Shown in pieces: positions 1 through 12,930 of a stretch of 64,000 nt of DNA. Source of the DNA: Coriaria nepalensis (lineage: Eukaryota > Streptophyta > Magnoliopsida > Cucurbitales > Coriariaceae); assembly GCA_027186245.1 (NCBI GenBank), contig CP114493.1, forward strand, positions 5,773,501 through 5,837,500, given 5' to 3'. The stretch's first letter is position 1. Each line of letters begins with the position of its first letter. A program made the position numbers and the translations under genes. The notes below the pieces were generated by a model. The model made no database searches. It was not told the origin of the DNA and saw only the letters and a program-made list of their open reading frames with translations.

Positions 1-475
1 AAATGTACGATTGAATGAATTAGTTGTTTTATTGTAATGAAAAATAAAATAGAAATAAGTATAAAAAATAAAATATAAGGACCATTTCCGACAGTCCTGA
101 ATCCTGATTCAGACAGGTTAATGAAACAACGTGTGTATAAATCCAAGCCACTGATTTGGCTCAAAAGTGATGAATATCTAGATGTTGACATTGATGAACT
201 GCAGTTTGCAAGCAAAACGCAATGCCTTCTCCACCCTTCTCTCTCGTGTGTTGAATTTTAATTTGATTTAACTCGATTCAATTCTAAGCAACAACTAACA
301 AGCTGCTACGGAAAGAAGGTTTGTCTTTCCCCTTTCTCTTTGCCTTTTTCTCTTCTCTTTCACGAGTTTCTCATTATGATGGAATGTTGCCTTCTTTTTT
401 TTTTCTTCTTTTTAGGGCTGGATTGAGACCTCAAGCAATCAAATTGTCTGAAGAAGAAGAAGAGCCTATCCTCCC
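1..475 (+). promoter_or_regulatory. Upstream region and 5' leader of the NEK5-like gene
   Basis: No coding sequence is visible before the ATG at 476. A plausible leader intron runs from a GT at 319 to an AG at 414-415, with a pyrimidine-rich 3' end. Transcript ends cannot be placed from sequence alone. Confidence 0.4.
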
Positions 476-3317
476 ATGGAGATGGAGACTGAAAATGGAA
501 GTGTGAAATCAAAGATGGAGGACTATGATATTTTTGAACAGATTGGAAGAGGAGCTCTCGGACCCACTTTTCTTGTTCTTCATAAGTCCGAGAAAAAGAA
601 GTAAGAAAAAAAAAGACAAAAACTTTCAGTTTATAGGCGTAGGGTTTTGCATATGTTTTAACTAATTATTCTTACATATCTTCATGTCATGTAGATATGT
701 TCTCAAGAAGATTCGTTTGTCCAAGCAAACTGAAAAGTTCAAACGCAAAGCGGAGCAGGAGGTGATTTTACAATGAACGTCAATCTTTTTGGGTTTTAAA
801 TTTTCAACTTCAGTTTTACATGCACTTCTTGGCTTCCTCCGTCACTGACGTATGACCCTTTTTTTAATGGCAATGGCTTCTATTTCTATTTCAGATTAAA
901 GCAATTGCAAAATTAAGTAACCCGTATATTGTGGAGTACAAAGATTCATGGCTTGACCAGGTTAAAAAATGCTTATAATTTATATCCATGTCTAGATCAT
1001 GGCTCTTTTCGGCTCTCTAAAATACATGTATTTCTGAGACTTCACTTCTTTTTTTCCCGTAGGATGATTTCATGTGCATTGTAACCGGCTACTGTGAAGG
1101 AGGTGATACGTACGTAGTAAGAATTCCTAGCATTAGTAATTATGTTCATTGTATAAGCAAAAACATTTAAGAGTGTTAAAAATAAAAATTTAAAATTGAG
1201 AATCATGCAACTTGCTATCTTTTGACCGGAGCAGGGCTGAGATGATAAATAAAGCAAAAGGAAATTTTTTCCCAGAAGAGGCAAGTACTGGAGAGTTTTA
1301 GTTTGCACGAACTTTTTGACTACTTGCTCAGCGAAAAATGTTCATCTATTTATTTACTTACTTTTTCACTTGTTTTACCTCTCAGAAGCTCTGCAAGTGG
1401 TTAACTCATATGTTGCTAGCTATGGACTACCTACACTCTAACCGTATAGTTCATGGAGATCTAAAGGTATACAAGTTTTGCAATTAAAAGATAACAAGTA
1501 TATATGATGATCTCGATACTAATGTAGTTTTATTTAATTCCAGTGTTCTAACATATTACTTACAACAGCAAATGACATCCGGCTAGGTATGAAGCCTTAG
1601 AAATTGCTAGCAAATTATATGTACATGTAGATATATTGGTCAAGTACACCACCTATCTTTTGATATATCTTGGATGAACTGCATAGGTGATTTTGGACTT
1701 GCAAAAATACTCAACAAGGAAGACATTGTTTCCTCTGTAAGGATATGTGTATTCTCAAACCAATTCTAATAGATCTAAGTAGAAGTCAAAAAGACTAAAT
1801 TTGATAAAATATGAAATTCCCTTTATGTTTCTTACAGATCATTGGAACTCCCAACTACATGTGTCCCGAGATCCTTGCTGGTGTACCTTATGGCTACAAA
1901 TCGGATATATGGTCTCTTGGTAGGATTAAAGAAAACACTCTTCTGGTTTAATAGCTTCATTTCCATGGTGTTTAAATGCTTGCTTTTTTCAGGTTGCTGT
2001 GTGTTTGAAATGGCTGCACATCAACCGGCATTTAAAGCACCAGTACGTTTTATCCGCACCAATTTGAACCCCCATCTTTCAGATTCTTCTTTATATGAAT
2101 TCTTATAGCTTTTTGTATATGGTAAACAGGACAAGGCTGGTCTTATCTATAAAATCGAGAGGTCGCTCATTTCTCCCCTGCCGTTAATGTATTCCTCTAC
2201 GCTGTAAGTATCTCCATAAAATTAAAAAAAAAAAAGGATTTATCGTTAAGTGTGCCTATTTTCGATGGGTTTTTGGAATGTGCTCTGCGTCGCAGGAAAC
2301 AGATTATCAAGACCATGCTTAGGAAGACTCCGGAACATAGACCCACAGTAAGTATAAAGTGAATTGATACATCATCATAGTTAATTTTTAACTCTGTTTC
2401 TGATAGCAATTTTGTTCAAATAATAGGCTGCAGATTTGCTGAGGCATCCTCATTTACACAGACATCTTCTTCGATGCCATAATCCCTCCTCTGTTTTCCT
2501 TCCTGTATTTCCAATCAGCAGTCCCAAGGATAAAACACCAAAAAAATCACCATCTAGCAAATCCGGCAGAGTGAAAAGGTCTGGATCCGAAAATATTTCC
2601 CAAGTGGTGAGAAGCTTAACAATTAATGATAACCAAGCTACATCTTCTAGCACAGAAGATAGTCTTGAGATCAAGATGGTGGACCCTACTAGTTGTGCAA
2701 GAGAAACATCAGATACAAATGTTGTTGTTGAGGGTTCAATAGATCAGCCCAAGACTAATTCTGAAACAGAATCCTCTATTTGCAATATAGACAGAAAAAC
2801 TGAGTACTCTTTTAGCATGATATCTCATGGTGATGAAGAACTTGCTGCTGAAAGTTTTGATATACTGCAAGAGTTTGATATCGAGATCATGAATGTGGAA
2901 GATCCCAAGATGCCCTTTGACCGACAAGTTCTAGAGAAGAGCAGAATAGCTGTGAACCCTTCTGATGATGATAAATCCTTAAAGTCTCCAAAAGAGGAAG
3001 TGGGGACGGAACCGGATAGTAGTAGTCCTTTGAAGATAGGGAAGGATGATAGTCATATGGATGGTGCGGCCCCTCATGAGGACGTCTCCTTATCGAATAC
3101 ACCCACAAAAAATAAGATGGGTGGTCCAAGTGAGGAACGAGGTGAAGCGCTCGAGTCTCTTCTCGAGTTAAGTGCAAAGTTACTTAAGCAAGATAAACTG
3201 GAAGATCTTGCCGGGTTGCTTAGCCCATTTGGAGAAGAAGCTGTCTCTTCTAGAGAAACGGCAATATGGTTGACAAAGAGCCTCATTTCTGCTCAGAAGC
3301 TTAATCATGGCTCTTAA
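476..3317 (+). CDS. NEK5: NIMA-related protein kinase, NEK5-like, 13 exons, 557 aa
   Basis: Ser/Thr kinase of the plant NEK family, which acts in directional cell growth and microtubule control (family knowledge). Exons: 476-600, 695-761, 895-960, 1063-1109, 1235-1280, 1386-1466, 1544-1586, 1687-1736, 1838-1919, 1993-2042, 2130-2203, 2296-2347, 2427-3317. The kinase domain covers about residues 15-270: an altered Gly loop (GRGALGPTF), the ATP lysine in YVLKK, DFG at 160-162, and GTPNYMCPE in the activation segment. The long last exon encodes a charged, low-complexity tail ending in a conserved block ([22 protein letters not shown]) that I recognise from Arabidopsis NEK5 (At3g20860). The catalytic-loop HRD is HGD here (residues 140-142), so this is a non-RD kinase. 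The intron after 1280 starts with GC. The frame is intact throughout, so it is probably functional. Confidence 0.9.
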
Positions 3318-3691
3318 TTTTCTCAAGAGAAGAAGATTGGTTTGCTATATATTATTTGTGCAAATTTGTAAGAGTTTTTTAATCTAGTTGAATTTCTTCA
3401 GTACATTGTTTGTGATCCTTTAAATGTGTTGTTTGAGTAAAGATTGGGATTTGATTATGAACATAAAGACTTGAATAGACATCTTTTTTATTAAAGAGTA
3501 AAGTGGGATGACCCCAAATTTACATACAGATATCTTTAGGTAAAACAGGTTAGTTGGGTAAATGTACCCTCCATACGGAAGAAAATTTATATCACTACAT
3601 TATACCTCTCTCCATAATAAGATCCTACTACCAAACTTTCTCAATCTTTATAACTTTCTTCCGTCCAGGTTTTTCTCCTATTGCAATTGCT
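3318..3691. other. Convergent 3' intergenic spacer
   Basis: Holds the 3' flanks of the NEK5-like gene (+) and the arabinogalactan peptide gene (-). I see no gene in it. Confidence 0.5.
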
Positions 3692-3934
3692 TTACTGCAA
3701 ATAGTAAGCGAAGAAGAAAGACACAGCAGCTGCACCAACCAATGTGCCAACAGCCGGCAAGGTAGCGGCTGCTCCGCCATTCTGGCCTGGTGCTTCTGCC
3801 GGGCTGTCATTACCGGAACCCAAACCTACCCCGCTGGTTGGGGCCGTAGTGGGGGCTCCATGTTCTGCAGCCAATACCACACTCATGGACGCGGCAATGA
3901 CCAATAAAACACAGATGATGTTCTTCATTTCCAT
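3692..3934 (-). CDS. AGP23: Arabinogalactan peptide, AGP23-like, 80 aa
   Basis: Small secreted proteoglycan core. The start ([18 protein letters not shown]) is nearly the AGP23 signal peptide, with cleavage expected near residue 22. The mature part holds AP, SP, TAP and PAEAP dipeptide contexts, where prolines are normally hydroxylated and arabinogalactosylated. The end ([20 protein letters not shown]) is a hydrophobic tail typical of GPI-anchored AG peptides. Known AGP23 proteins are about 60 residues; this one is longer because of a Gly/Ser/Asn spacer before the tail. It is a single exon. Its neighbour on the same strand is the CTPA gene, the same pairing as At3g57690/At3g57680. Confidence 0.8.
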   Translation of the reverse strand: MEMKNIICVLLVIAASMSVVLAAEHGAPTTAPTSGVGLGSGNDSPAEAPGQNGGAAATLPAVGTLVGAAAVSFFFAYYLQ

Positions 3935-4409
3935 GATGAATGATTAGAGAGAAATTATTGTACTTCACAGAGTTTTCTTTTTTGATGAGCTTTGGAGATG
4001 ATGAAACAATTCTCTTTTGTTGTGTCTCAAAGTGAGTTATGAATATGGGAATAATGAGGGAGGTATTAATAAGGCATGAAATGTGGCTATTTTTAGTGCA
4101 AAACCGTTGAGAGGAAGTTAAAAGAGAGGGGGCAGTAGACCGAAACCAATGAGTTTTGATGGCTATGAGAAGTTTTTGGGAAGTTCATGAAGAATGGATG
4201 TTAAGTAGTCCATGTAGAATTATTAGTGGTTGGAAAATGATCAATATACTAGTAAGGACAACCAGATGTTGTACATACAAAAAATAACTAAACTTAAACC
4301 TTTGTAATACAATATAATCAAACACATATACACATAACAGGAAGGAAAATAAGAGGTAACATACTATACATTTTAACAACTTGCTCTATTCTAAAAGCTA
4401 TACATACAA
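3935..4409. promoter_or_regulatory. AGP23 upstream region and CTPA 3' flank
   Basis: No coding signal. It must hold the promoter of the arabinogalactan peptide gene and the 3' end of the CTPA transcript; no specific element is convincing. Confidence 0.4.
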
Positions 4410-7049
4410 TCAAGAAGCGGTTCCTTTAGTAGATTCTTGAATATCCAACTCATGCTCTGCTACCATAATACAAGAATCAGCTTCAAGGGACGATACCGAG
4501 CTCTTACCTTTCCCAAACGACATTTTCGACACATTATTAAGAGACTCGGTCGAGCACTGCACATCTGGCGTTATTCCAACCTGATCTATATCGTGAAGAG
4601 AAGGTGATAGATACTTTGCTATTGTTACAAATAGAGCCGACCCGTCATGAAGCTCTGTTACACTCTATAGCAAAAATGACAAAAAAACCGAACCAATACT
4701 CACGCATCAGTTCAAACCCGAACTGAGAATATATGATTTGAAATAAGATGTATTAACCTGAATTTTGCCTTTGCCAAAGGTTTTGTGGCCTACTAGAATG
4801 GCCCGTCCATTGTCGTGCAGTGCCCCAGCTAGGATTTCACTTGCACTTGCACTCCCCTCATTGACCTGCTTTTGGGTTAATAAAGAATGCGTGAACCATA
4901 ATTTGATAGGGTTTAAGAGGGGAAGAAAGAATTTACTTACAAGGACAACAAGTGGGTCGTGTGTTATGGCATGACCATTGACCATTATAATCGGCGACGT
5001 GTTTCCGTCCCGATCAATCGTGTTAACTAGAGTCTCGTCCCCATCTAACCATATTTGGGCCACATCAAGTCCTGCTTTTACGAGCCCTCCCTGAAATTGG
5101 TGAATGTTAGGGGACGTGTGTTTCAAAGATTTTCCATTCTGTATCAAAGTTGGAAACTAAGGAAAAGTACGGGATTGTTGCGGAGATCGAGGATGTATGA
5201 TTGTACGCCTTGACTTTCCATTTCGTCGATTGTGTTTTTCATGTCAACAGCGGCTGTCTGTTGGACATTTAGGCTAAAGTGAAACTCATGGAAGAACACA
5301 TAAATTCCTTAATCATAATCTTCTTCTTAATAACAGGTTTTTACCTGAGAGAAGGAAGACAGTTTGACATAACCGGTTTTGGAAACCCGGCCATCGGGTG
5401 TTTTATGAGGAATGACAGCACTTGATATTGGAGACAGCCTTATGTACTCTCTCGGCAAATTTACCTTCAAGCGGATTCAAAAATGTTCTTGAGACCATTT
5501 TTTTCAAGGATCTATTGAAGTTCAAACAATATATATAGAGCTTGTGCATGAGCAAAAAAGAAACCTCTCTATAACTCGAGTCTCTGCCCTCTACTTCTTT
5601 GACCTGCAAAAACAGAACAAGAAAATCGGCTTACATGATCAATCACATTAATTACCTATAAATTTTTTTTTTAAGAATTCAAAGTCGATAGTTACACCAA
5701 ACCTTTACAGTAACAGACGTTCCAATTCGCCCTCTAAGTTTCTGTGCTGCGGCTTCACTGCTTATGCCGTCAAGTATCTCCCCTAAAATCCCCTCAAAAA
5801 AGGAAATTAAAAAAAAAATGCTTAACTATTTCATAAATCATATTTTAGTATAAAGCGCATTGATAAGGAAGATCATTTTAGTTTCAGTTTGATACCGTTA
5901 ATCTCGATTAGCTCATCTCCTTCACGTATACCCGCCCGATCAGCGGGCCCACCTTCTATGCATGACAAAACTACCTGCAAATTGCAACGTCAAGTTACAC
6001 AACTTCTCAAGTCAGAGCCTAATATGTATGAATAAAACATAATTCACATACTAATTAACAGAATCACTAACCAAACGGCCCGTACTCGGTTCGACATTTA
6101 TGAAAACACCAACCCCTTGCAAATTCCCATCGCTTCCGATCCTAAAACTTTGGTATTCCTGTGAATATAAAATGATTTCTATGTAACAGTTCATAATATG
6201 AAGTCACTAACATGAAGTGAAGAGAAGAAATGTAGTAAAAGTACTTTTGGACTGATGATTTGAGTAAAGGGGTCTCCGAGAGTAGAAAGCATTGCACTGA
6301 TTTTCTTATAAGCTGCATCTTCTGATCTCAGAGGAAACATCTCCACCATTGTTTGCTGCAACTTTAGATCCCAATCTATGAAATAAAAATAAAAATAAAA
6401 GTTTTGCAGTTTTCTCTCCTTTCTTTCTCAAGCATATATGTAAAAATCAGAGAAAATAAGAAAAAATTAGGAAAACCTTGATGATTGAAAGTTGGATCTA
6501 CGAATGTTTCTCTGATTAAACCCCAAGCCTCCACAAGAGTTCTTTGAACTGTATTCACCTTAACACAAAAACAAGCCCTAATTAATAATTCAATCAAAAA
6601 AATTGTATTGACCTTATCAAATCTATAAGTATATGTAATAGCTCAAGCAACCCACCTCACAGGCAGGAGAAAAAAAGAAAAAGGAAAAAGTGGGTCACCT
6701 CACGAGCACGAGAAACAGGAAAAGCAACGGTGAGAGATTCACCGAAAGCTGGAGAAGCCCAACAAACCGAAGCTAGAGTTGAAGCTACTGCGGCAAACCC
6801 GAAAAGGCATTTTCCAGTTGATCTGATCAAATTGAGTAAATCGGATTCTCTCTGTGACTCCGCCGTATTCACCGCCGTGTACGACGGCGGAGACAGTACT
6901 CTGCAGCAGATCCTTTGACCTCCGCAACGGTTCCGGTGTGGATTATGATGAACTAAGCCCTTAATCAAACTGGTTTTAGCGTGTTTTCTTGAGATCGATA
7001 GAAAATTTGTTGACTTGAGATCTAAAAAATTTGTGCAGAGAGTGTCCAT
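4410..7049 (-). CDS. CTPA1: Chloroplast C-terminal processing peptidase (S41), CTPA1-like, 522 aa
   Basis: Tail-specific protease of family S41; thylakoid-lumen members cut the C-terminal extension of photosystem II D1. Exons on the minus strand, 5' to 3': 7049-6699, 6558-6477, 6375-6245, 6158-6072, 5974-5896, 5782-5703, 5603-5565, 5464-5345, 5257-5171, 5090-4941, 4865-4758, 4664-4410. One exon is only 39 nt. The N-terminus is rich in Ser, Arg and Asn, then hydrophobic, which fits a plastid and lumen bipartite signal. A PDZ domain lies at about residues 200-290 ([30 protein letters not shown]). The protease core follows: [29 protein letters not shown] (from residue 403) and HKTFGKGK, which carry the Ser/Lys dyad. 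The frame is intact. Its position beside AGP23 favours the CTPA1 (At3g57680) identity over CTPA2 or CTPA3. Confidence 0.9.
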
Positions 7050-9084
7050 TTTCGTTTTTTTTTTTTTTTTTTGGCGGTTGGATTAAGGAGGGAAGAGCAA
7101 GTTGTTGACCGTTAAAAATGATGTCTCTGAAGATTCTTGTGGGACCCGCGAGATTCATTGGAATTGTGGCTAGAAATTGCAGATCCAGTGACCACTGTGT
7201 TGCGTGGAAGAATAGTGCACGTCATCTATTGACACGTGTAAATAATTTAATCATGTACATATTTGTGGTGGACAGAGAAGAGAAGCCCATTCCAAACAAG
7301 TCTGCTAATTTCGAAGCCCATATTACTGAAATACATTGGGCTTTTCGAGTCGTGCTCTGTGTATTATTTGTTTATTTATTTTTGTTTTTTTGGCCCAATG
7401 TGTTTTTTTTACTTCATTCTTTTATTTAATCTTCTCAATTAATTAAATAAATAAATATAAATATAAATATATATATATAACATTTGTGTAGACTTCCTCA
7501 ACCAAAACATGGCCACAATCGAGGAAATTATAACAACCTTCTAAAAATTTAAATAATTATAATAAATATTTTAATTTTTTATAATTATAATAAATAATTT
7601 TAATATTTTAATTATAAAGAGTCCTCTAATTTTTTATAAAATAATTTTAATTTTTAAATTTTATCCGAAATTAAGTCTTTATTTATTTATCTCCAAAATT
7701 TTATATTTACATTTTTTAAAACCAAATTTATTATTTTAAATTATTTTTCCCTTTTTATATCATTTTACTACCACTTTCATTAATTTCTTTACCACTCTCC
7801 CCCCGCCGTCTAAAATACTCTAAATTTTAAATTAGATAAATTAAATATTTTATATTCATCTTTAAATAATTGATTTTTACTTTTATATTTTTAACCTCCG
7901 CTCTTTTTTTCACCACTGTCATTCTTTTCGGTCGAAAAATTTATATTTCTTATATCCGGATATATTCAAAAATTGGTTTTTATTATCCCAAAATTAATTT
8001 CACCATTGTCATTCTTTTCGGTCGAAAAATTTATATTTCTTATATCCGGATAATTCAAAAATTAGTTTTTATTATCTCAAAATTAATTTAAAAAATATAA
8101 TTTTATGTTGTTCATTTTAGAGCTTTACAATATTTCCGACAGTAGTCAATAGTGGCAAAGTGATTGGTGAAGTTGTGAAGAATGAGTGTATATATATATA
8201 TATATAATTGATTTAAAAACTAGTTTAAAATATAATTTATGATAAATTTTAGATTTTAGATAATTTGATACAAAATAAGGAACTTCATTATAATTAAAAA
8301 TTATAAAAATTATAAAAATCAATCTTTGGTTTAAAGTGTAGAGAGTGATTAAAAGAGCAAAAGGAAGATCAATAAAAAAAGGTGATTGAAAATCTTGACC
8401 ATCAGCTTTAGATATGAATAATGATGTCAAACCAAGAGGAAACAAAATCCTTCTTTTGGTGTATATAAATACATGTCCTGTTTTGGTCCATTTTCTTCTG
8501 CTAAAGTTTATAGATAAATCCGGCGTTAGGATTCTCCAACTTGTTGCCTTGCTACCTACCACCCTTAGCTTTAGATGGAAAAAGGTATCATAAGACACAA
8601 CAAAAGTTTGTCTTAACGTTTTATTATATCAAATCAAAAGATGGGGCTCAAATACATACATAGATACATGGGAAAACCTTTCTTACTAATATAATAAAGT
8701 TTTTGACCGACTAATTATGAATGGTTAAATTAGTACTTACCAGTTACCATGGACTAATAATGTTTAATTTAGTAGTAGTGGGCCAATTCGCAATTAAAGT
8801 CTATATGTGGTATCAAAGGAGAAGACTCCGGCACCTTTTGCTTATTAAGCACTTCCATCTGCTCCCTAGAATGATCGTATCCTTGTAAGAGTATCTTATT
8901 CAAATACAAGTGTGTATGTACATATAGATGAGGCAAAGATAGGGTTCAATTTGTAGTTTTTTTCCAAGATAATAATAAATAAGCGTTGTCAATTAGAGGG
9001 CAGTATTTGTTCAAACAGTAGGTGGCTCTAAACAGAAATGTTTTTTCTTACACAAGGGGGTGGCTATAACCGTCGTTTCGAGTT
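7050..9084. other. AT-rich intergenic region
   Basis: Upstream region of CTPA1 and 3' flank of LST8. It is very AT-rich from 7430 to 8300, with a tandem 90-bp duplication (listed separately) and a TA run near 8190-8207. I see no gene; short open frames here lack family features. Confidence 0.5.
7911..8088. repeat. Two tandem copies of a 90-bp unit
   Basis: The unit from 7911 to 8000 is repeated directly at 8001-8088. The copies share cattcttttcggtcgaaaaa and atatttcttatatccggata and differ by a few substitutions and a 2-nt deletion in the second. No gap separates them. Confidence 0.85.
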
Positions 9085-11201
9085 TCAGCACGGCGAAGGC
9101 TCTGCTCCATCATGGAGGGCACAGCAAATGGTTGCTTTGTGGTGGCCCTGATAAACCTTAATATCTTCTCCAGTAGACATGGACCATAGTCTTGCAGTTG
9201 TATCCGAGGAAGCTGCATTGAAAAATATTAAGGATATCAAAGTTTCCAATGCATCGAAACGGAGCACAGATTAGTTAAAGCAGTGAGTTTCAAACAGAGT
9301 TTTGAAGGCCTTTTTGGGAACAAGGCCAAACCGGCATTCATGCCCGTTTGGAGTCGGATCCAAATGGTCTGTTAAAAAAGAGAGCAGCCCAACTAAGAAT
9401 CCTTTCTTGAAGTTAATGGTTACCTACCTGTTATGATATAAGCACCATCTACTGAAAAGACACAATCCCACACCCAGCGTGAATGTCCTAAGAACAAGAA
9501 TAAGAAGATTCATATACAATTTGTTAAATCAATTTGACTATTTTCCCAAGTAAATGCAATTCCTAATGTAATGAAGCAGTAGCCCAGATCATGTTTGTTC
9601 AAAGAAATACCTATAAGTGTTTTCTCCAATGTGAAACCATCAACATTCCATATCTTAACAGTATGGTCAGAAGATGCAGTAGCCAGGTATCTAGGAAATG
9701 AAAAGAACCAAAAAACTTAACAACTCGCGGTAGAAAATATGTTGACTGTTGAAAGAGAGTAATATATTAATATTAGTACAAAAAAGTTGGTATGAGAAGT
9801 AGGACCGGTGTGGTTCGCAGAACTCGGGGGATAGAAGACACTTGAGAATGTAGAATCCTTTGTGTGCTTGTAGTTTATGAAGCGGTTCAAAGTTTGTCAT
9901 AGTCTGAAACAACAGCAGAGGCAAACCAGTAAAAAGTATGATGCTGAAGTGTAACAACGCCATTGAATGTGTTAAGATGCTACCTGGGTTCCCCGCAACA
10001 GGCGCCAAACATAACAGGTGCCGTGATTATTTGCAGCAACTACCAAGCTCCCGTCCCACATAACAGTTAGGGATCTTACAGCTGTATCAACTTCTGGTAC
10101 CTAGTTTAAACACCATATATCATCGAACGATTTGACTATGAATATGAACCTCTAGAACCATAGATTATTATTCTTTACTGACATTAGAGATCTACCAATT
10201 CACAGCTACATGAATTTGCTGTCAAATCCCACACGCGAATATTCCCATTTTGATCACCAGATATAAGTTCGTTCTGCAAAAATTTAACACCTATGAAGAA
10301 GTTATACTTTTCTTGATCTGATTTGGAGGTCATGGACAATGATACTTGACCTGATTTGGATGTAATACAACAGTGTTAACAGCGGCACGACTCTCGTATT
10401 CTCTCTGGCAACCTGGTGCCCTGCATTCCACTAAATAAGTAAGCATAAGAAAATATATGAATACATGGATATAGGAAAGAAAATAAAAGATATTTTACAT
10501 AGTATATATTCTTATTAACATACTTCTTTTACCTCAAATCCCAAATTTTAACAGTACCATCCTCAGAACCAGAATACATCCAGTTCCCATCACATTGAAA
10601 ACCCACTGCCATTACATTGTTAGTATGTGAATCATAGCTCATTACCTACCATACAATTGAAAAAAAAAACGAAAAAAGAGTAAACAAACTATGATCAGCA
10701 TATGGTAAGGTTGATATACAGAGAAAGAAAGAAGTAAAGTGAAGGGCGAGATATTTACAGGCTGAGGGCTGTTGGAATTCACATCGAACAATCTAATGTG
10801 AGGATTACCGGCTGCAGCCAAGAAACGTTTATCCGGGGTTATTTCCAGACGATTAACTTGCTGTACACAAAAGATTACGATGGAATAAACAAAAAACACA
10901 AGACAACAGCAGAAGATAAACAAACACATTTCCAAAAGCACAAAAACAAAAAAGGACTAAGAAAGAAAGTTGCTCAGGGAAAAATCAGAAGATCAATAAT
11001 ACTCAGGGTGTTACAGATTAATTATTCCAACTTAGATTAACCTTCCAATTTACGGAAATGAAAAAAAAAAGTAGGGTTTAAGGGACGGACCGAATCTGGG
11101 TACTGGATAGTACGGTAACAGCGACCACTTTTAGCCTCCCAAAACCTAATAGTGTGATCATAGCTAGCCGTCGCAAGAATCACCGATAGTTGTTGAGTCA
11201 T
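9085..11201 (-). CDS. LST8: TOR complex WD40 subunit LST8, 10 exons, 318 aa
   Basis: Seven-bladed WD40 propeller that binds and stabilises the TOR kinase domain in TORC1. Exons, 5' to 3': 11201-11091, 10860-10759, 10645-10533, 10420-10351, 10273-10196, 10100-9984, 9903-9806, 9690-9611, 9487-9428, 9212-9085. The start [20 protein letters not shown] and blocks such as [45 protein letters not shown] and [11 protein letters not shown] are characteristic of LST8. The C-terminus ends [17 protein letters not shown]. All introns are GT-AG and the exons sum to whole codons. The gene appears intact. Two LST8 genes exist in Arabidopsis; I cannot say which is the orthologue. Confidence 0.93.
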
Positions 11202-11495
11202 CTTGATTGATCTCAATCTAAATCGAAAATTAACACGTTAATTTAACCAAAACATTTTCATACAAAATGAAAAGAAACTAATAAATAAGGAAAATCGTTG
11301 ATCAATAGTTTACCTCGTAACATTGAGAAGAAAGTAGGAATCGAGTGGAGATTTGGAATAGGGTTTTGGAAAGCTCCAGAAAGGGCGGAGTTGAAACCAA
11401 TCGAAATCGGTAGCATAGAAGAGAGTGTGATTGTTATGAAGATGAAGGAATTGAACACTAGCATTCGGCCCAAGAGAAGAGTTTAAATGCCCCAA
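11202..11495 (-). promoter_or_regulatory. LST8 5' leader with probable leader intron
   Basis: On the minus strand an exon ending ATGTTACGAG is followed by the donor GTAAAC near 11315. An acceptor TTTAG lies about 17 nt before the LST8 ATG at 11199-11201. This fits an intron in the 5' UTR. A short open frame in the upstream exon looks like leader rather than protein. Confidence 0.45.
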
Positions 11496-11828
11496 AGCAT
11501 CTTGAATACTACGCGTGGTCTTGTGGGAACTACATGTAGTTACATGACAGCAATGAGAGAGAAAAAAGGGAGAATATTGTTAGGATTTTGTGTTAGTGCT
11601 CAGTGTTGTGCAGTGGGTGTGAGGGGAGTGAAGGTTTTTGGTTGTTTTACCATGGCAATAGTGAGTATATAGTTGCCTGTAAGAAGATAAAAATTATGCA
11701 ATGAAATAATTATCTTCTCCGTCTTAGTTTTTTTTTTCTCTCTAATTTCTTTGAGTTCGATTGACTCGAAATGGTCTGTTACATGACATTGGTGCTTTCA
11801 TGTTTTTCTTTGCTCGTGGAGTCATCCA
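11496..11828. other. LST8 upstream region and 5' flank of the gypsy remnant
   Basis: No gene seen. It contains the palindrome actacatgtagt near 11529. The last 50 bases resemble the junction just before a gypsy gag (attggtgctttcatg). Confidence 0.35.
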
Positions 11829-11854
11829 TGGCGGAGGGCACTCGTCAAGTTCGT

Positions 11855-11876
11855 CTTGAGGAGGCCTTGAGGAGGC
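11855..11876. repeat. 11-bp tandem duplication in gypsy gag
   Basis: cttgaggaggc occurs twice without a gap (11855-11865, 11866-11876). Eleven is not a multiple of three, so the duplication shifts the gag frame. On the far side the original frame resumes as AHIRELQVAQSADFDQQ. Confidence 0.85.
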
Positions 11877-12930
11877 CATTGCACATATTCGGGAACTCCA
11901 GGTAGCTCAATCCGCCGACTTTGATCAACAATCCGAGAAGTTTGCTACTCAAGCGGAAATGATCGGTAACCTCACCAACTCAATCTGTGAACTCACGGGC
12001 TGCCAGCACTCGACAGAAAGGTAGAGCAACGGTTACGGCGTGCGACACCACCACTTCTGCCACCCCTGCCAGTGCCTCAGCCCCAACCGCCTCCATTTCC
12101 AATCGGCTAACCGTTTTTCCAGACATCACCGCACCAGAAGACCCATTTCCAGCCCCCGCACTTTCTGTCGCCTGACTTCCAACCGCCGCAAGAGGTGCCA
12201 CCGTGGATTTTCAGCCTCATCCATTTCCTCCAGAACCTATTCAGTAGCAGCCCGGCCCTCATCAACCAGATTTCTTTGTGGGCCAACCTCCTACAATGAA
12301 AACAATGCATCTCAATGTGCCCCGGTTTTCTGGCGGTAATCCGTCGGCTTGGATTTCTCGGATTCAACGTTATATCTTTTATTACTGCACGCCAGACCCA
12401 CAACGGTCAACCATTGCCTCCCTTCATTTAGATGGCGATACTTTTGATTAGTACGATAGGACTATTGGAATATGAAGATTATTTCGGTAAGTTAAGTAAG
12501 TTAATGCATATCAATTCCCTTTTTGAATTTCAACATTAATTTAAGCAATCGTTAAATAAAATTTTGAGTGTTTCCGAAAATATGCTTATAAATTGTTTTA
12601 TTTCCGGGTTAAAAAATAATCTTAAGGAAGTTCAAGTATTCAAGTCTATTACACTTATGCAAACTATGAGCCTCACTCTTTTCGATGATAAAGTAGCCCA
12701 CTTGAAACTTTTTACCAAACAATGGGTTAACCACACTTAAAATTCCACATCTTCTTCTCTAGGTAAACCTTCTCTTCCTACTTTACCAACAACTATGGTT
12801 ACTCCTACTAATTAGGTGGGGACTACGAAATCCGATAATCCCATTATTAAGAAACTTATTGCTTCCGAAATATTGGTTCGAAAGGAAAAAGAGTTATGTT
12901 ATAATTGTCATGAGAAATTTGCTTTGGGAC

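Noticed and set aside
2450..3286. Several minus-strand open frames across the NEK5-like last exon
   Set aside because: They mirror the coding strand of a well-supported exon and show no family features.
7870..8091. 73-aa frame with an internal repeat
   Set aside because: It only translates the tandem 90-bp AT-rich duplication.
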